Of a stretch of 64,000 bases of DNA, positions 9,331-18,494 are shown in pieces. Where the stretch lies: contig CAZGGG010000004.1 of the NCBI GenBank assembly GCA_964525165.1, positions 1 through 64,000 on the forward strand, written 5' to 3'. The position numbers were made by a program, and so were the translations under genes. Every line of letters starts with the position of its first letter. The stretch's first letter is position 1. This stretch comes from JAWLFI01 sp964525165 (GTDB taxonomy: Bacteria > Bacteroidota > Bacteroidia > Chitinophagales > Saprospiraceae). The notes below the pieces were generated by a model. It saw only the letters and a list, made by a program, of their open reading frames with translations. It did not search any database and was not told the DNA's origin.

Positions 9331-11139
9331 TTAGAAGCAATATGCGTTTGCTGCCACAAGTCGGCTCGCCACCATTCTTCTCTTCTCCTTCACATTCACC
9401 GGAGGATATTGCGTGAATCGTTGTACGCCCATGAGCATAATGCGTCCCTCGTCTCCACTGGCAAATGAAGCCAATGCANNNNNNNNNNNNNNNNNNNNNN
9501 NNNNNNNNTTCTTTCTAATTCTGGACTGCGCATCATGCAAGTAAGTCTCCAACATAGCCTTGTACACCTCTGCATCCTCGTGTCCCTGGTCTGTAGCTTT
9601 TTGCACTCTTAACAAGGTAGATTCAGCGACAAAAAGGTCAATGATCATATCTGATACATTCATTAATATTTCTTGTTCTTCCTTTAGGTCATGTTTTCCG
9701 TCCATTTGATACTTAGCAGCGGCCCCTGCGACCATGAGCACTAACTTTTTAAAGTCTTGGACTGTCTTTTGCTCTGCGGCAAAAGGGGTGGAAGCCCCTG
9801 TATTTAATGAAGGCATTTTGGTCAGTTCTTTTTGCACCTCCCAGGCGGGACCTACGATATCCAACTTTCCTTTCATCGCTCTTCTGAGGATCATATTGAT
9901 CATCAACAGGCGATTGATCTCATTGGTCCCTTCGTAGATTCTGTTGATCCGAGCATCACGATAAGCTGTTGCTGCCGGAAACTCTTCTGAAAAGCCATTC
10001 CCTCCGTGAATCTGTACCATCTCATCGATAACATAATCTAGATATTCAGAGCCGGCCACCTTTATAATGGCGCATTCCACAGCGTACTCTTCCGCAGATT
10101 CTCTCAGTGCATCCTCGAAAGAATGCCCTTCGGCGACCAACTCTTCTTTCAAATCTTTCATGAGGTCTGAAAGTCGATACATCGCACTTTCTAAGGCAAA
10201 AGTCTTAATCGTTTGTTCCGCCAGTTTGTATTGAATCGCCCCGAAATGAGCAATAGGCTGTCCGAATTGCACCCTTTCATTAGCATACTTTACGGAAGTA
10301 GTAATTGCATGCTTATTTCCTCCGCAGCTCATGACACCCAATTTGAAACGTCCAATGTTCAGCACATTGAAGGCAATCAAATGTCCTTTTCCAATTTCGC
10401 CCAACACATTCTCTTTGGGCACCGCACAATCTTCGAAAAACACTTGACGGGTAGAACTTCCCTTGATCCCCATCTTATCTTCCTCCGCACCGAGCTTAAT
10501 TCCATCACTGTGCGCATCGACGACAAAACCGGTAAATTTATCTCCGTCTATCTGTGCAAAAACGATAAACAGATCTGCAAAACCTGCATTCGAAATCCAC
10601 ATTTTCTGACCATTCAGAATATAATGAGTACCGGCTTCATTTAAAATCGCTTTGGTTTTTGCCGCTAAGGCATCTGAACCCGAGCCGGGCTCAGTCAGGC
10701 AATACGCAGCTTTCATCTCTCCGCTGCTGAGCTTCGGCAGATAAGTATTCTTCTGCTCCTCGGTTCCGAAATAAAGTATCGGCAACATTCCGATTCCGGT
10801 ATGCGCCGCAAAAGAAGTATCAAATGACCCTCCGGCCTTACCCAACTCTTCCAAAATGACGGATACCGTGTTGGAATCCATCTCCATACCCCCGTAAGCT
10901 TCAGGGATATGTGCTCCCAGGAGACCAATTTCAGCAGATTGCTCCAGCAATTCCGGCTGATGCTCAATTTTATTACCTTTCTCCCCTACCTGCTTTTCTA
11001 CAAAATCTGATACCGTCTGGCGGATCATCTGTTGTTCTTCATTTAATTCTTCAGGTATAAATACAGATGCCAATTCTTGTTCCTTGATCAAGAATTCTGC
11101 TCCTCTTAAGGTCTTGGTTTTTGCGATCGTTTCTGACAT
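9331..11139 (-). CDS. Acyl-CoA dehydrogenase (about 600 residues, with C-terminal extension)
   Basis: FAD-dependent enzyme that introduces the alpha-beta double bond in acyl-CoA during beta-oxidation. Visible features are the N-terminal helical domain, the FAD/substrate motif YCLTEPGSGSDA (about residues 146-157), KMWISNAG, the helix motif QIHGGNGF (about 376) and IYEGTNEINR, where Glu403 corresponds to the catalytic base of MCAD-type enzymes. It is about 200 residues longer than classic 380-residue enzymes and matches the long class common in Bacteroidota. Residues 544-554 are unknown because of 30 N; the frame is kept across them, but true gap length is uncertain. The upstream region holds a palindrome and direct repeat that look like an operator. 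No electron-transfer or thiolase genes are adjacent. Confidence 0.93.
   Translation of the reverse strand: MSETIAKTKTLRGAEFLIKEQELASVFIPEELNEEQQMIRQTVSDFVEKQVGEKGNKIEHQPELLEQSAEIGLLGAHIPEAYGGMEMDSNTVSVILEELGKAGGSFDTSFAAHTGIGMLPILYFGTEEQKNTYLPKLSSGEMKAAYCLTEPGSGSDALAAKTKAILNEAGTHYILNGQKMWISNAGFADLFIVFAQIDGDKFTGFVVDAHSDGIKLGAEEDKMGIKGSSTRQVFFEDCAVPKENVLGEIGKGHLIAFNVLNIGRFKLGVMSCGGNKHAITTSVKYANERVQFGQPIAHFGAIQYKLAEQTIKTFALESAMYRLSDLMKDLKEELVAEGHSFEDALRESAEEYAVECAIIKVAGSEYLDYVIDEMVQIHGGNGFSEEFPAATAYRDARINRIYEGTNEINRLLMINMILRRAMKGKLDIVGPAWEVQKELTKMPSLNTGASTPFAAEQKTVQDFKKLVLMVAGAAAKYQMDGKHDLKEEQEILMNVSDMIIDLFVAESTLLRVQKATDQGHEDAEVYKAMLETYLHDAQSRIRKXXXXXXXXXXXALASFASGDEGRIMLMGVQRFTQYPPVNVKEKRRMVASRLVAANAYCF
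9479..9508. other. Assembly gap (30 N)
   Basis: Thirty unknown bases inside the acyl-CoA dehydrogenase gene. The size may be a placeholder. Confidence 1.
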
Positions 11140-11193
11140 AATATTTTAAGTTTTAGAGCCTGGAGTGAAATTGGCGAAACATAATTTTGTTTT

Positions 11194-11259
11194 ACTGAAA
11201 TTATCTCTCGTCGCAGGATTAATTTACAAATAAATTTCAGTTCACAAACTGAAATTATC
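11194..11259. promoter_or_regulatory. Palindrome plus repeated half-site upstream of acyl-CoA dehydrogenase
   Basis: A perfect 10-bp inverted repeat (AATTTCAGTT 11233-11242 / AACTGAAATT 11247-11256, 4-nt loop) and an exact direct repeat of ACTGAAATTATC at 11194-11205 and 11248-11259, centres 54 bp apart. The sites lie 55-120 bp upstream of the dehydrogenase start. There is no T-run, so an operator for a dimeric repressor is more likely than a terminator for the glycosyltransferase gene ending at 11265. The regulator is unknown. Confidence 0.45.
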
Positions 11260-11264
11260 GAAGA

Positions 11265-12398
11265 TTAATTGTGTTTTATATAACGTTTCTTCCATTTTAT
11301 TTGTTTCCTTAAAACATAATTTGCTACGATTGCCACCACCACCCAAGGATGTATCAACATGGTGACTAATAGGCCTTTAGCCTCTTTGTTTAGTTGCCAA
11401 TAGTGCGCCGCAAAGAGCAACAAAAAGACTTCCACGGCCCACTTAACCCCCAAGACACCCAAAAATCCATATATTATTCTGAAATCGAACACCAGCCAAC
11501 CAAGAAGAAGAATAAAAACGACATTCGCCGCTACAGAAAGTTGTAAGGTGAGATCCAATCGAATATCTTTCAAATTTTGGCTTTTCGAAGCCCATCGAAG
11601 TCTTTGTTGCAACATCTGCCGCCAATTGGGGGCTGCTTGTGTCCAAACCTTTTGCCGGGGGTCCGTCATCATTCGAATGACAGAGCACCCCTTTTGCCGA
11701 AAGGCATACAATAAAAATTGGTCATCTCCGCTCGCAATATGAATATTGTCCCAATAGGGTTGAATACTGAGGAAGTCTTCTCTTCGATACAGCAGTGCCG
11801 CTCCGGAAGCAGAAAGGAAACCATTCATCTTTAAAGTGACAGCCGTAATAAGCATCAAGCCTACACTGTCCCAAAATTGATAGCACCCCACCCAGGTCCG
11901 CTCAGGTCGCACCCATACCGGGAGTGTGAGCACATCCCACTTTTGCTGCCGGGCATGATTGACCAGGTCCAAAAAACGCACTCCTTCATAGGTGCAGTCT
12001 GCATCGGCGGTAAAGACCCAAGGGTAGACTGCTTCTTGGTTTCCAAGTTCCAACGCCCTTTTTTTTCCTTCCTGAACACAAGGAATCCAACGCACTCTTG
12101 AATTGCCATCCGCTATAGACCGGGCTATTTCCGTCGAACCATCCTCAGAGTGATCATCCAATAATAAAATTTCTACTTCATCTTCTGCATTCAATTGGCG
12201 GAGGATGCTATGGACACAGTGCTCGAGTGTGCGGGACTCATTGCGAAATGGGATGAGAATGCTGAGTTGATGGTGACCCTTAGATGGGGACAAAGTAGTG
12301 GACCCCTTCCTGATGAATAGAAGGGTAAACCATAATTGCAGCCCTGCATACAAAAATACAATCGCTGCAAAAAGCCCTAAAATAACATCCGTCCACAC
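11265..12398 (-). CDS. Family 2 glycosyltransferase, membrane-anchored
   Basis: A 377-residue GT-A glycosyltransferase between hydrophobic ends: one N-terminal helix (about residues 5-28) and two or three C-terminal helices (about 285-365). Catalytic motifs are ILIPFRNESRTL (nucleotide site), LLLDDHSEDGS, the metal-binding TADADC, SGDDQFLL and QQRLRWASKS, the Q-x-x-R-W signature of processive-type GT2 enzymes. It likely transfers a sugar from a nucleotide donor to a lipid or growing polysaccharide on the cytoplasmic face; donor and acceptor are not predictable. The start is GTG at 12398. The small membrane-protein gene ends 30 nt upstream, suggesting an operon. Confidence 0.88.
   Translation of the reverse strand: MWTDVILGLFAAIVFLYAGLQLWFTLLFIRKGSTTLSPSKGHHQLSILIPFRNESRTLEHCVHSILRQLNAEDEVEILLLDDHSEDGSTEIARSIADGNSRVRWIPCVQEGKKRALELGNQEAVYPWVFTADADCTYEGVRFLDLVNHARQQKWDVLTLPVWVRPERTWVGCYQFWDSVGLMLITAVTLKMNGFLSASGAALLYRREDFLSIQPYWDNIHIASGDDQFLLYAFRQKGCSVIRMMTDPRQKVWTQAAPNWRQMLQQRLRWASKSQNLKDIRLDLTLQLSVAANVVFILLLGWLVFDFRIIYGFLGVLGVKWAVEVFLLLFAAHYWQLNKEAKGLLVTMLIHPWVVVAIVANYVLRKQIKWKKRYIKHN
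11693..11704 (-). repeat. Copy of 12-mer CCTTTCGGCAAA (inside the GT2 gene)
   Basis: Exact copy, encoding AFRQK in the glycosyltransferase. See findings. Confidence 0.7.
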
Positions 12399-12428
12399 GG
12401 ACTAAAGATGAAGAAATTAGTTCAAAGA

Positions 12429-12845
12429 CTATTTGAAGGAGTCAGGAATTCGGATGAAATCCTTTTCTCGGCTGTCCTGAACTTCAACATATTCGATGTA
12501 TTCCCCATTGCGTTCTTCCCACTGTGCATGCTGTTCTGCCAATTTCCTTTGCGTAATGGCTTTAAATAATAAAAAGGCAATGACAACAGGAAAACCAAAG
12601 ACCGTGATTAAAGACCAGGTAACTCCCGACAAGGGGCTTCTACTGAATTTTGCCAGCACCCATTTCCCATAATTCAGCACCACTTTATAATCCAAAATAA
12701 GTGTCGCCACCAATAGAACCGGGGCCAGCCACATCAGGATGGTGAAGATGCCTTGTGCAATGTAAAAGGCCGCCATGATAAATAATCCTATGAATACGAA
12801 ACCCAGGATTAAGCTAAGCGGATTGATATTTATTCTTTGAAACAT
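12429..12845 (-). CDS. Small membrane protein with three helices
   Basis: A 138-residue protein with hydrophobic segments at about residues 10-32, 33-50 and 78-97 and a charged C-terminal tail rich in Glu and Arg (AQWEERNGEYIEYVEVQDSREKD). No family recognised. It lies between an ABC exporter and a GT2 glycosyltransferase on the same strand with short gaps (88 and 30 nt), so a role alongside envelope export or glycosylation is possible, but this is only context. Confidence 0.7.
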   Translation of the reverse strand: MFQRININPLSLILGFVFIGLFIMAAFYIAQGIFTILMWLAPVLLVATLILDYKVVLNYGKWVLAKFSRSPLSGVTWSLITVFGFPVVIAFLLFKAITQRKLAEQHAQWEERNGEYIEYVEVQDSREKDFIRIPDSFK

Positions 12846-12933
12846 AACTTTCTAACTTCTTTCACATCAATTAATAAAATCATCTGCAATTTAGTTTCAT
12901 CAAAACGATGAATCAGGTCTGGGCATCGACCAA

Positions 12934-14691
12934 TTACTCAGTGGCTTTCACAAATTGGTTGTCATACAACTCTGCATACCATCCGTTTTCAATTTGAAGT
13001 AACGCTTCCGGACTGCCAAACTCCTTCACCTCTCCCTTGTCGAGCACCAAAACTTTATCTGCATGGCGGATGGTCGACAAACGGTGCGCGATGATAATAG
13101 AGGTGCGTTTGCTAATAAGCTCTTCGATTGCATGCTGAATGATCGCCTCCGTCTCCGTATCAATAGAACTGGTTGCCTCATCCAAAATCAAAATGTTGGG
13201 GTCAAATACCAGTGCGCGAACAAAAGAGATCAACTGTCGCTGCCCCATACTCAGGTTGTTGCCTCTTTCGCTGACCCAAAAGTCATATTGATCAGGAAGC
13301 TGCTCAAAAAAAGTGTGCGCCCCGATCACCTTTGAAGCCTCTATGACCTCCTCTCTGGAAATTTTAGGATTTTTCAATGTTATATTATCATACAAGCTGC
13401 CTGTAAATAAAAAGACATCTTGTAAAACAATCGCCAATCGGGAGCGGTAAGACTCCAGGTCATATTTCTGAAGCGGCACATCATCAATGCGCACCTGACC
13501 GCCCGATAATTCATAAAATCGATTGAGGATGTTGATGGTGGTTGTCTTACCGGAGCCGGTTCCACCCACAATGGCCAAGGTTTCACCCGGCTGTATATCA
13601 AAACTGATGTCTTTCAAGACATAATTGTCTTTTTCGTAGGCAAAATACACATGTTCAAACTCCACTTTCCCTTCAAGTGAATCCTTTTTAATATGTCCAC
13701 TATCCTGTATCTTATCTCGTGTATCCAGCACACCAAATACCCGATCTGCTGCAACCAGTCCCATCTGTAGGGTATTGAAACGATCCGCCAACATTCTCAT
13801 AGGACGGAACAACATATTAATATATATAGGAAAAGCGATCAGGACTCCCAGGGTGACATCGTCACTCAAGACCCCTTTGGCTCCGTACCACACCATCAGA
13901 CCCAGAGCTGCGGCTGAGACCAGTTCTACGAAAGGGAAAAATATCGCATAATATAATATGGACTTTAGGTTGGCATCTGTGTAATCCCGGTTGATCTCGC
14001 GAAACTTATTTCTTTCCTGATCCTGCGCATTGAAAATTTGCACTACCCTCATTCCTGTGATGCGCTCCTGCAAAAAAGAGTTCATCTTAGAGATTTGCGT
14101 TCTTACCTTTTGATAAGAGCGCTTCACACCTTCTTTGAACACATAGGTCCCCAACCATAGAAATGGCAAGGTGGTTAAGACCACCAGAGTTAATGACCAG
14201 GATGTATAGAGCATGATGCCCAAAACCGCAAAAATGCTCAACACATCTGCAATAATGGTGATGACCCCTTGAGAGAAGGTCTGATTAATGGTTTCAATAT
14301 CATTGATGGTTCGCGTAGTGCTTTGTCCTATGGGCGTGCGATCAAAATAAGTCAACTTCAAACTCACCAAGTGGCGAAACACTCTATCCCGCAAATCTCT
14401 GATAATCGATTGGCCCAACCAGTTAGTGGCATAAATGAAGCCATATCTTAGAAATGCTTCCGCAAAAAGGACGACGAATAACAGTCCGGTCATATATACC
14501 AAGCCGTCATAATCTCTTTCAATGATCTGATTATCGACCATTTGATTGATCAGGAAAGGACGTAAAATTCCAACCGGTGCCAGTATCACAGCCAAGATTC
14601 CTGAAAGAAAAAAAACAGCTCTATAAGGTGCCGCCTGCTGAATCAGCCGGACAAATGTTCCGTAATTGAACCCTTTCTTTTTCTCTGACAT
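12934..14691 (-). CDS. ABC exporter, fused permease and ATPase (MsbA/multidrug-like)
   Basis: A 585-residue half-transporter. Six membrane helices occupy about residues 1-320; the nucleotide-binding domain has Walker A GGTGSGKTT (376-384), Q-loop Gln424, signature LSMGQ (480-484), Walker B LILDEA (501-506) and the H-loop His at about 536. It would work as a homodimer and export a lipid, drug or peptide across the inner membrane. The signature has Met in place of the usual first Gly (LSGGQ); in my recollection this is frequent in the Bacteroidota branch, so activity is expected. Context with a glycosyltransferase hints at a glycolipid substrate, unproven. Confidence 0.9.
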   Translation of the reverse strand: MSEKKKGFNYGTFVRLIQQAAPYRAVFFLSGILAVILAPVGILRPFLINQMVDNQIIERDYDGLVYMTGLLFVVLFAEAFLRYGFIYATNWLGQSIIRDLRDRVFRHLVSLKLTYFDRTPIGQSTTRTINDIETINQTFSQGVITIIADVLSIFAVLGIMLYTSWSLTLVVLTTLPFLWLGTYVFKEGVKRSYQKVRTQISKMNSFLQERITGMRVVQIFNAQDQERNKFREINRDYTDANLKSILYYAIFFPFVELVSAAALGLMVWYGAKGVLSDDVTLGVLIAFPIYINMLFRPMRMLADRFNTLQMGLVAADRVFGVLDTRDKIQDSGHIKKDSLEGKVEFEHVYFAYEKDNYVLKDISFDIQPGETLAIVGGTGSGKTTTINILNRFYELSGGQVRIDDVPLQKYDLESYRSRLAIVLQDVFLFTGSLYDNITLKNPKISREEVIEASKVIGAHTFFEQLPDQYDFWVSERGNNLSMGQRQLISFVRALVFDPNILILDEATSSIDTETEAIIQHAIEELISKRTSIIIAHRLSTIRHADKVLVLDKGEVKEFGSPEALLQIENGWYAELYDNQFVKATE

Positions 14692-14761
14692 GCCTATTGG
14701 AACGTTTTAGCGAAGATATAGTTTTTCAGGGCGGTCCGCATAAACAATTCTATTCGGGAAC

Positions 14762-14792
14762 TTTGAATTCCTTTTATGCTTTACTATTCTTG
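14762..14792 (+). promoter_or_regulatory. Putative Bacteroidota promoter for DUF4412 gene
   Basis: TTTG (14762-14765), a 19-nt spacer, then TATTCTTG (14785-14792), one mismatch from TAnnTTTG. The start of transcription would be near 14799, 11 nt before the ATG. Spacing and position both fit the consensus. Confidence 0.5.
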
Positions 14793-14809
14793 TATATAAA
14801 TCCATTGAT

Positions 14810-15670
14810 ATGCAGACCCTAGTACGCGCCTTTATCATCGTTTTCGTCAGTATTTTTTTCATTCCATCATCAGAAGCCCAAATTCTTGGTCGCTTGCAAC
14901 GAAAATTAGAACGCAAGTTGGAGAACAAATTAGAGGATGAACTGGATAAGGCTTTGAGCAAAAAGGTTGATGAAGAGCTGAATCAAGACACCACCTTAAG
15001 AAAAGATAATCGCGAAGGTGGATATGACAGAACCGGCGCAGCACTATTCGAAGGAATGATGGGGTCTAAATTTGACATGAGTGATGTCGAATTACCGGAT
15101 GCCTATCATTTTAAAGGGAGGCTAACTTATCAAATTCAATCAGAAGAGGAAAAGGATGCACTGGAAGTCACCTACCTATTCCCTGAGGCAGAAGAAAATG
15201 TATTGGGTTTCAAAACGACAGACTCAGAAGGTCAATATTTCATCTGGGATTTAGATCGTGATGTAATTGTCATGTATACCGTAGATGAAGAGGGTAACAA
15301 AAACATTCTGAAGCTTCCCAATATGGTCAATGAACAGTTACAGACGCAAGAGGATTCTGAAGAATATACCATTGAGGCCAGCGGGCGAACCAAGACTATA
15401 TTAGGTTATTCTTGTGCGGAGTACATTATGACCGGTTCCGATATTGAATCACATGCGTGGATTGCAAAAGATTTCCCATTTAACGTTACGGACTTTTCGG
15501 CACTCATGGCGCAACAGGCTCAAAATCCCTCTTTTCAAACGCTTCAGCAAAAGGGCGGAATGGCTTTGGAAATCATCACTTATATGGGAGAAGATAAAAA
15601 AGATAAGACCCATATGATTGCCACCTCATTTTCGGAGGAAAAGGAAATCATTCAGAATACTCCAAAATAA
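14810..15670 (+). CDS. Exported DUF4412-family protein
   Basis: A 286-residue exported protein with a signal peptide ending around SSEAQ (residue 24). It is followed by a strongly charged helical stretch (LQRKLERKLENKLEDELDKALSKKVDEEL, residues 28-57 in part) likely to form a coiled coil, then a beta-rich domain. The ILGYSCAEYIM...WIAKDFP region (about residues 200-235) is characteristic of DUF4412, a Bacteroidota periplasmic family of unknown function related in fold to LolA-like lipid-binding sheets. It is monocistronic, with its own promoter and a hairpin at its 3' end. Confidence 0.8.
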   Translation: MQTLVRAFIIVFVSIFFIPSSEAQILGRLQRKLERKLENKLEDELDKALSKKVDEELNQDTTLRKDNREGGYDRTGAALFEGMMGSKFDMSDVELPDAYHFKGRLTYQIQSEEEKDALEVTYLFPEAEENVLGFKTTDSEGQYFIWDLDRDVIVMYTVDEEGNKNILKLPNMVNEQLQTQEDSEEYTIEASGRTKTILGYSCAEYIMTGSDIESHAWIAKDFPFNVTDFSALMAQQAQNPSFQTLQQKGGMALEIITYMGEDKKDKTHMIATSFSEEKEIIQNTPK

Positions 15671-15698
15671 AAAAAGCCGATGCAAAATTGCATCGGCT
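15667..15698 (-). terminator. Terminator of sdhCAB (and of the convergent DUF4412 gene)
   Basis: A perfect 11-bp inverted repeat (AGCCGATGCAA 15675-15685 / 15688-15698) with a 2-nt centre. On the minus strand it is followed by a T-run, 30 nt after the sdhB stop. It also abuts the stop of the plus-strand gene. Confidence 0.75.
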
Positions 15699-15727
15699 CG
15701 AGTTATTCATGCATAACTCATCCCTAT

Positions 15728-16477
15728 TTATTCGTCTGCTAAAGCACTGAATAAATACTCACGGTTCATTTTCGCAATATTGTCTAAAGATATTTCTTTG
15801 GGACACTCTGCTGAACAAGCTCCCGTATTGCTGCACATTCCAAATCCCTCTTTGTCCATTTGCGCTACCATTCTGGAGGCTCTGTCTACAGCTTCGACTC
15901 GACCTTGAGGCAGTAAACTGAGGTGAGCCACTTTAGCCGATGTAAACAACATAGCAGAAGCATTCGGACAAGCAGCTACACATGCTCCGCACCCAATACA
16001 CGTCGCAGCATCCATCGCTCTGGATGCATCCTCTTCCTCGATCGGAATACTGTTGCCATCCGGTGCCTGACCTGTATTGACAGAAATGTACCCTCCTGCT
16101 TGAATAATGCGATCAAAAGATGAACGATCCACTACAAGATCCTTTACAATTGGAAAGGCTTTTGCTCTCCAAGGCTCAATGGTAATGGTATCCCCATCAT
16201 CAAAATGCCTCATATGTAACTGGCAAGCAGTGGTACCTTTCATCGGACCATGAGGTTTTCCATTGATGACCATATTGCAAGTACCACAAATGCCCTCCCG
16301 GCAATCGTGCTCAAAAGCTACCGGCTCTTTTTTCTCTGCTACCAACTGTTCATTCAACACATCCAACATCTCCAAAAAAGACATGTGCGTGTTGGCTTCA
16401 ACATTATAGGTCTCGAAGCGTCCTTTAGCATTCGGATTCGCTTGTCTCCATATCTCTAGCTTCAAGTTCAACTTCAT
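15728..16477 (-). CDS. sdhB: Succinate dehydrogenase / fumarate reductase iron-sulfur subunit
   Basis: A 249-residue iron-sulfur subunit of complex II, carrying electrons from the flavoprotein to the membrane cytochrome. The [2Fe-2S] ligands are Cys59, Cys64, Cys67 (CREGICGTC) and Cys85. The C-terminal clusters use CIGCGACVAACP (Cys160, 163, 166, 170) and Cys215, 221, 225. It lies 10 nt after sdhA in a sdhC-sdhA-sdhB operon with no separate sdhD, the arrangement of the single-cytochrome (b558) complex II of Bacteroidota and epsilonproteobacteria. Confidence 0.97.
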   Translation of the reverse strand: MKLNLKLEIWRQANPNAKGRFETYNVEANTHMSFLEMLDVLNEQLVAEKKEPVAFEHDCREGICGTCNMVINGKPHGPMKGTTACQLHMRHFDDGDTITIEPWRAKAFPIVKDLVVDRSSFDRIIQAGGYISVNTGQAPDGNSIPIEEEDASRAMDAATCIGCGACVAACPNASAMLFTSAKVAHLSLLPQGRVEAVDRASRMVAQMDKEGFGMCSNTGACSAECPKEISLDNIAKMNREYLFSALADE

Positions 16478-16487
16478 AATCTGTGAT

Positions 16488-18485
16488 TTATTTGTAAGAA
16501 CGTGTTTTCAATTCGACGTTCTCGAAAGTCAATTCTTCTTTGATTAATTCATGATTCAGATCATCGTTCCATTTCCAGGCCGAGACATATGCAAATTCAT
16601 CATCTCGACGCAGAGCTTCTCCGTCTTCTGTCTGATATTCTTCTCTGAAGTGACCACCGCAAGATTCTTCCCGATCCAAGGCGTCGATGATCATCATTTC
16701 CCCTAGCTCCATGAAATCAGCAACTCGGGTAGCTTTCTCTAACTCCGGATTATAGTCCTCAGCATTACCGGGGACGTAAACCTCTTTCCAATACTGCTCT
16801 CTTAGCTCTCGGACTTTGCCCAAAGCATAATTGAGCCCTTCTGCGTTTCGACTCATTCCGCAATAATCCCAAATCAACAAACCTAACTCCCTATGGAAAC
16901 TTTCGACTGATCGGTTTCCATTAACGGACATGAGCTTATCGATTCTGGCCTGTACATCCTTCTCCGCTTGCTCAAACTCCGGTCGTGTGGGGTCAATTTT
17001 AGGGGTGCGAATCTCATCTGCCAAGAATGTCCCAATGGTATAAGGCAAGACAAAGTATCCGTCTGCCAATCCCTGCATTAATGCAGATGCCCCTAGCCTA
17101 TTGGCTCCATGGTCTGAGAAGTTGGCTTCACCGCAGGCAAACAATCCGGGAATATTTGTTTGAAGATTATAGTCTACCCAAAGACCTCCCATGGTGTAAT
17201 GAATGGCCGGATAGATTTTCATAGGTGTTTTATATGGATTGTCACCCGTAATCTTTTCGTACATCTCGAAAAGGTTGCCATATTTCTTTTCCACCACTTT
17301 TTCACCCAACTGAGTGATTTCAGCGGCAGATGCGTTTTGGATACCTTGAGAGTGTGCTTCTGACTTTCCATACCGTTGGATAGCTGAAGCAAAGTCTAAG
17401 TAAACCGCTAGTCCGGTCTCATTCACTCCAAAACCATCATCGCAAGCTTGCTTAGCTGCCCTGGATGCTACATCTCTGGGCACCAGGTTTCCAAACGCAG
17501 GATATCTTCGCTCTAAGTAATAGTCTCTGTCTTCTTCAGCAATTTCAGTAGGCTTAAGGGTTCCTTTTCTGATTTTCTCTACGTCTTCTTTCTTCTTCGG
17601 CACCCAAACCCGACCATCATTTCGCAATGATTCAGACATCAAGGTCAGTTTTGACTGGTAGGATCCGGAAACCGGGATACAAGTCGGGTGAATCTGACAA
17701 AAACAAGGATTGGCCATTAAAGCCCCTCTCTTTACTGCTCTCCATGCTGCAGACACATTGCAATTCATCGCATTCGTGGACAGATAGTAGACGTTTCCAT
17801 AACCACCCGTGGCTAATACGACCGCATGTGCAGCATGGCGTTCTAGTTTACCTGTCAAAAGATTGCGCGTAATAATGCCTCTTGCCTTTCCGTCTATCAT
17901 GACCAAGTCCAGCATTTCGTGCCGGTTGTACATGGTCACATTCCCGGTAGAAATCTGACGAGACAAAGCTTGGTAGGCACCGAGCAATAACTGTTGTCCT
18001 GTTTGTCCTTTCGCATAAAAAGTACGGCTTACCTGCACACCACCGAACGAACGGTTGGCAAGTAATCCGCCATATTCTCGAGCAAAAGGCACTCCTTGTG
18101 CTACTGCCTGATCGATGATTTCGGTACTGACCTCTGCCAGTCGGTGGACATTAGCTTCTCTGGAGCGATAGTCTCCCCCTTTAATTGTATCATAGAAAAG
18201 ACGGTAAACACTATCACCATCATTCTGGTAGTTTTTCGCTGCATTGATACCCCCTTGGGCAGCAATACTGTGCGCACGTCGAGGGCTATCATGGAAAGTA
18301 AAAGCCTTTACATTGTAGCCTAATTCTCCGAGTGAAGCTGCAGCTGAGGCTCCGGCTAATCCGGTCCCTACCACAATGACTTCTAAATTTCTTTTGTTAT
18401 TGGGAGCCACCAATGGCATGGAAGATCTATACTTTGTCCATTTCTCAGCCAGTGGCCCTTCAGGTATATTTGCATTCAACTTCAT
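16488..18485 (-). CDS. sdhA: Succinate dehydrogenase / fumarate reductase flavoprotein subunit
   Basis: A 665-residue FAD subunit that oxidises succinate to fumarate (or the reverse). Near the N-terminus the dinucleotide fold VVGTGLAGASAAASLGELGY is followed by HSIAAQGGINAAKNY, the region of covalent FAD attachment. The catalytic and substrate region includes HPTCIP, YTMGGLWVDYN, CGEANFSDHGANRLGAS and HFREEYQTEDGEA. Length is typical of the Bacteroidota enzyme. It sits between sdhC (9 nt upstream) and sdhB (10 nt downstream), so the three are co-transcribed. Direction in vivo (respiratory or fumarate-reducing) cannot be set from sequence. Confidence 0.97.
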   Translation of the reverse strand: MKLNANIPEGPLAEKWTKYRSSMPLVAPNNKRNLEVIVVGTGLAGASAAASLGELGYNVKAFTFHDSPRRAHSIAAQGGINAAKNYQNDGDSVYRLFYDTIKGGDYRSREANVHRLAEVSTEIIDQAVAQGVPFAREYGGLLANRSFGGVQVSRTFYAKGQTGQQLLLGAYQALSRQISTGNVTMYNRHEMLDLVMIDGKARGIITRNLLTGKLERHAAHAVVLATGGYGNVYYLSTNAMNCNVSAAWRAVKRGALMANPCFCQIHPTCIPVSGSYQSKLTLMSESLRNDGRVWVPKKKEDVEKIRKGTLKPTEIAEEDRDYYLERRYPAFGNLVPRDVASRAAKQACDDGFGVNETGLAVYLDFASAIQRYGKSEAHSQGIQNASAAEITQLGEKVVEKKYGNLFEMYEKITGDNPYKTPMKIYPAIHYTMGGLWVDYNLQTNIPGLFACGEANFSDHGANRLGASALMQGLADGYFVLPYTIGTFLADEIRTPKIDPTRPEFEQAEKDVQARIDKLMSVNGNRSVESFHRELGLLIWDYCGMSRNAEGLNYALGKVRELREQYWKEVYVPGNAEDYNPELEKATRVADFMELGEMMIIDALDREESCGGHFREEYQTEDGEALRRDDEFAYVSAWKWNDDLNHELIKEELTFENVELKTRSYK

Positions 18486-18494
18486 AATCTGAAT

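Noticed and set aside
12934..14691. Loss of function of the ABC exporter because its signature reads LSMGQ
   Set aside because: Walker A, Walker B, Q- and H-loops are intact, and this variant is recalled as common in related Bacteroidota transporters.
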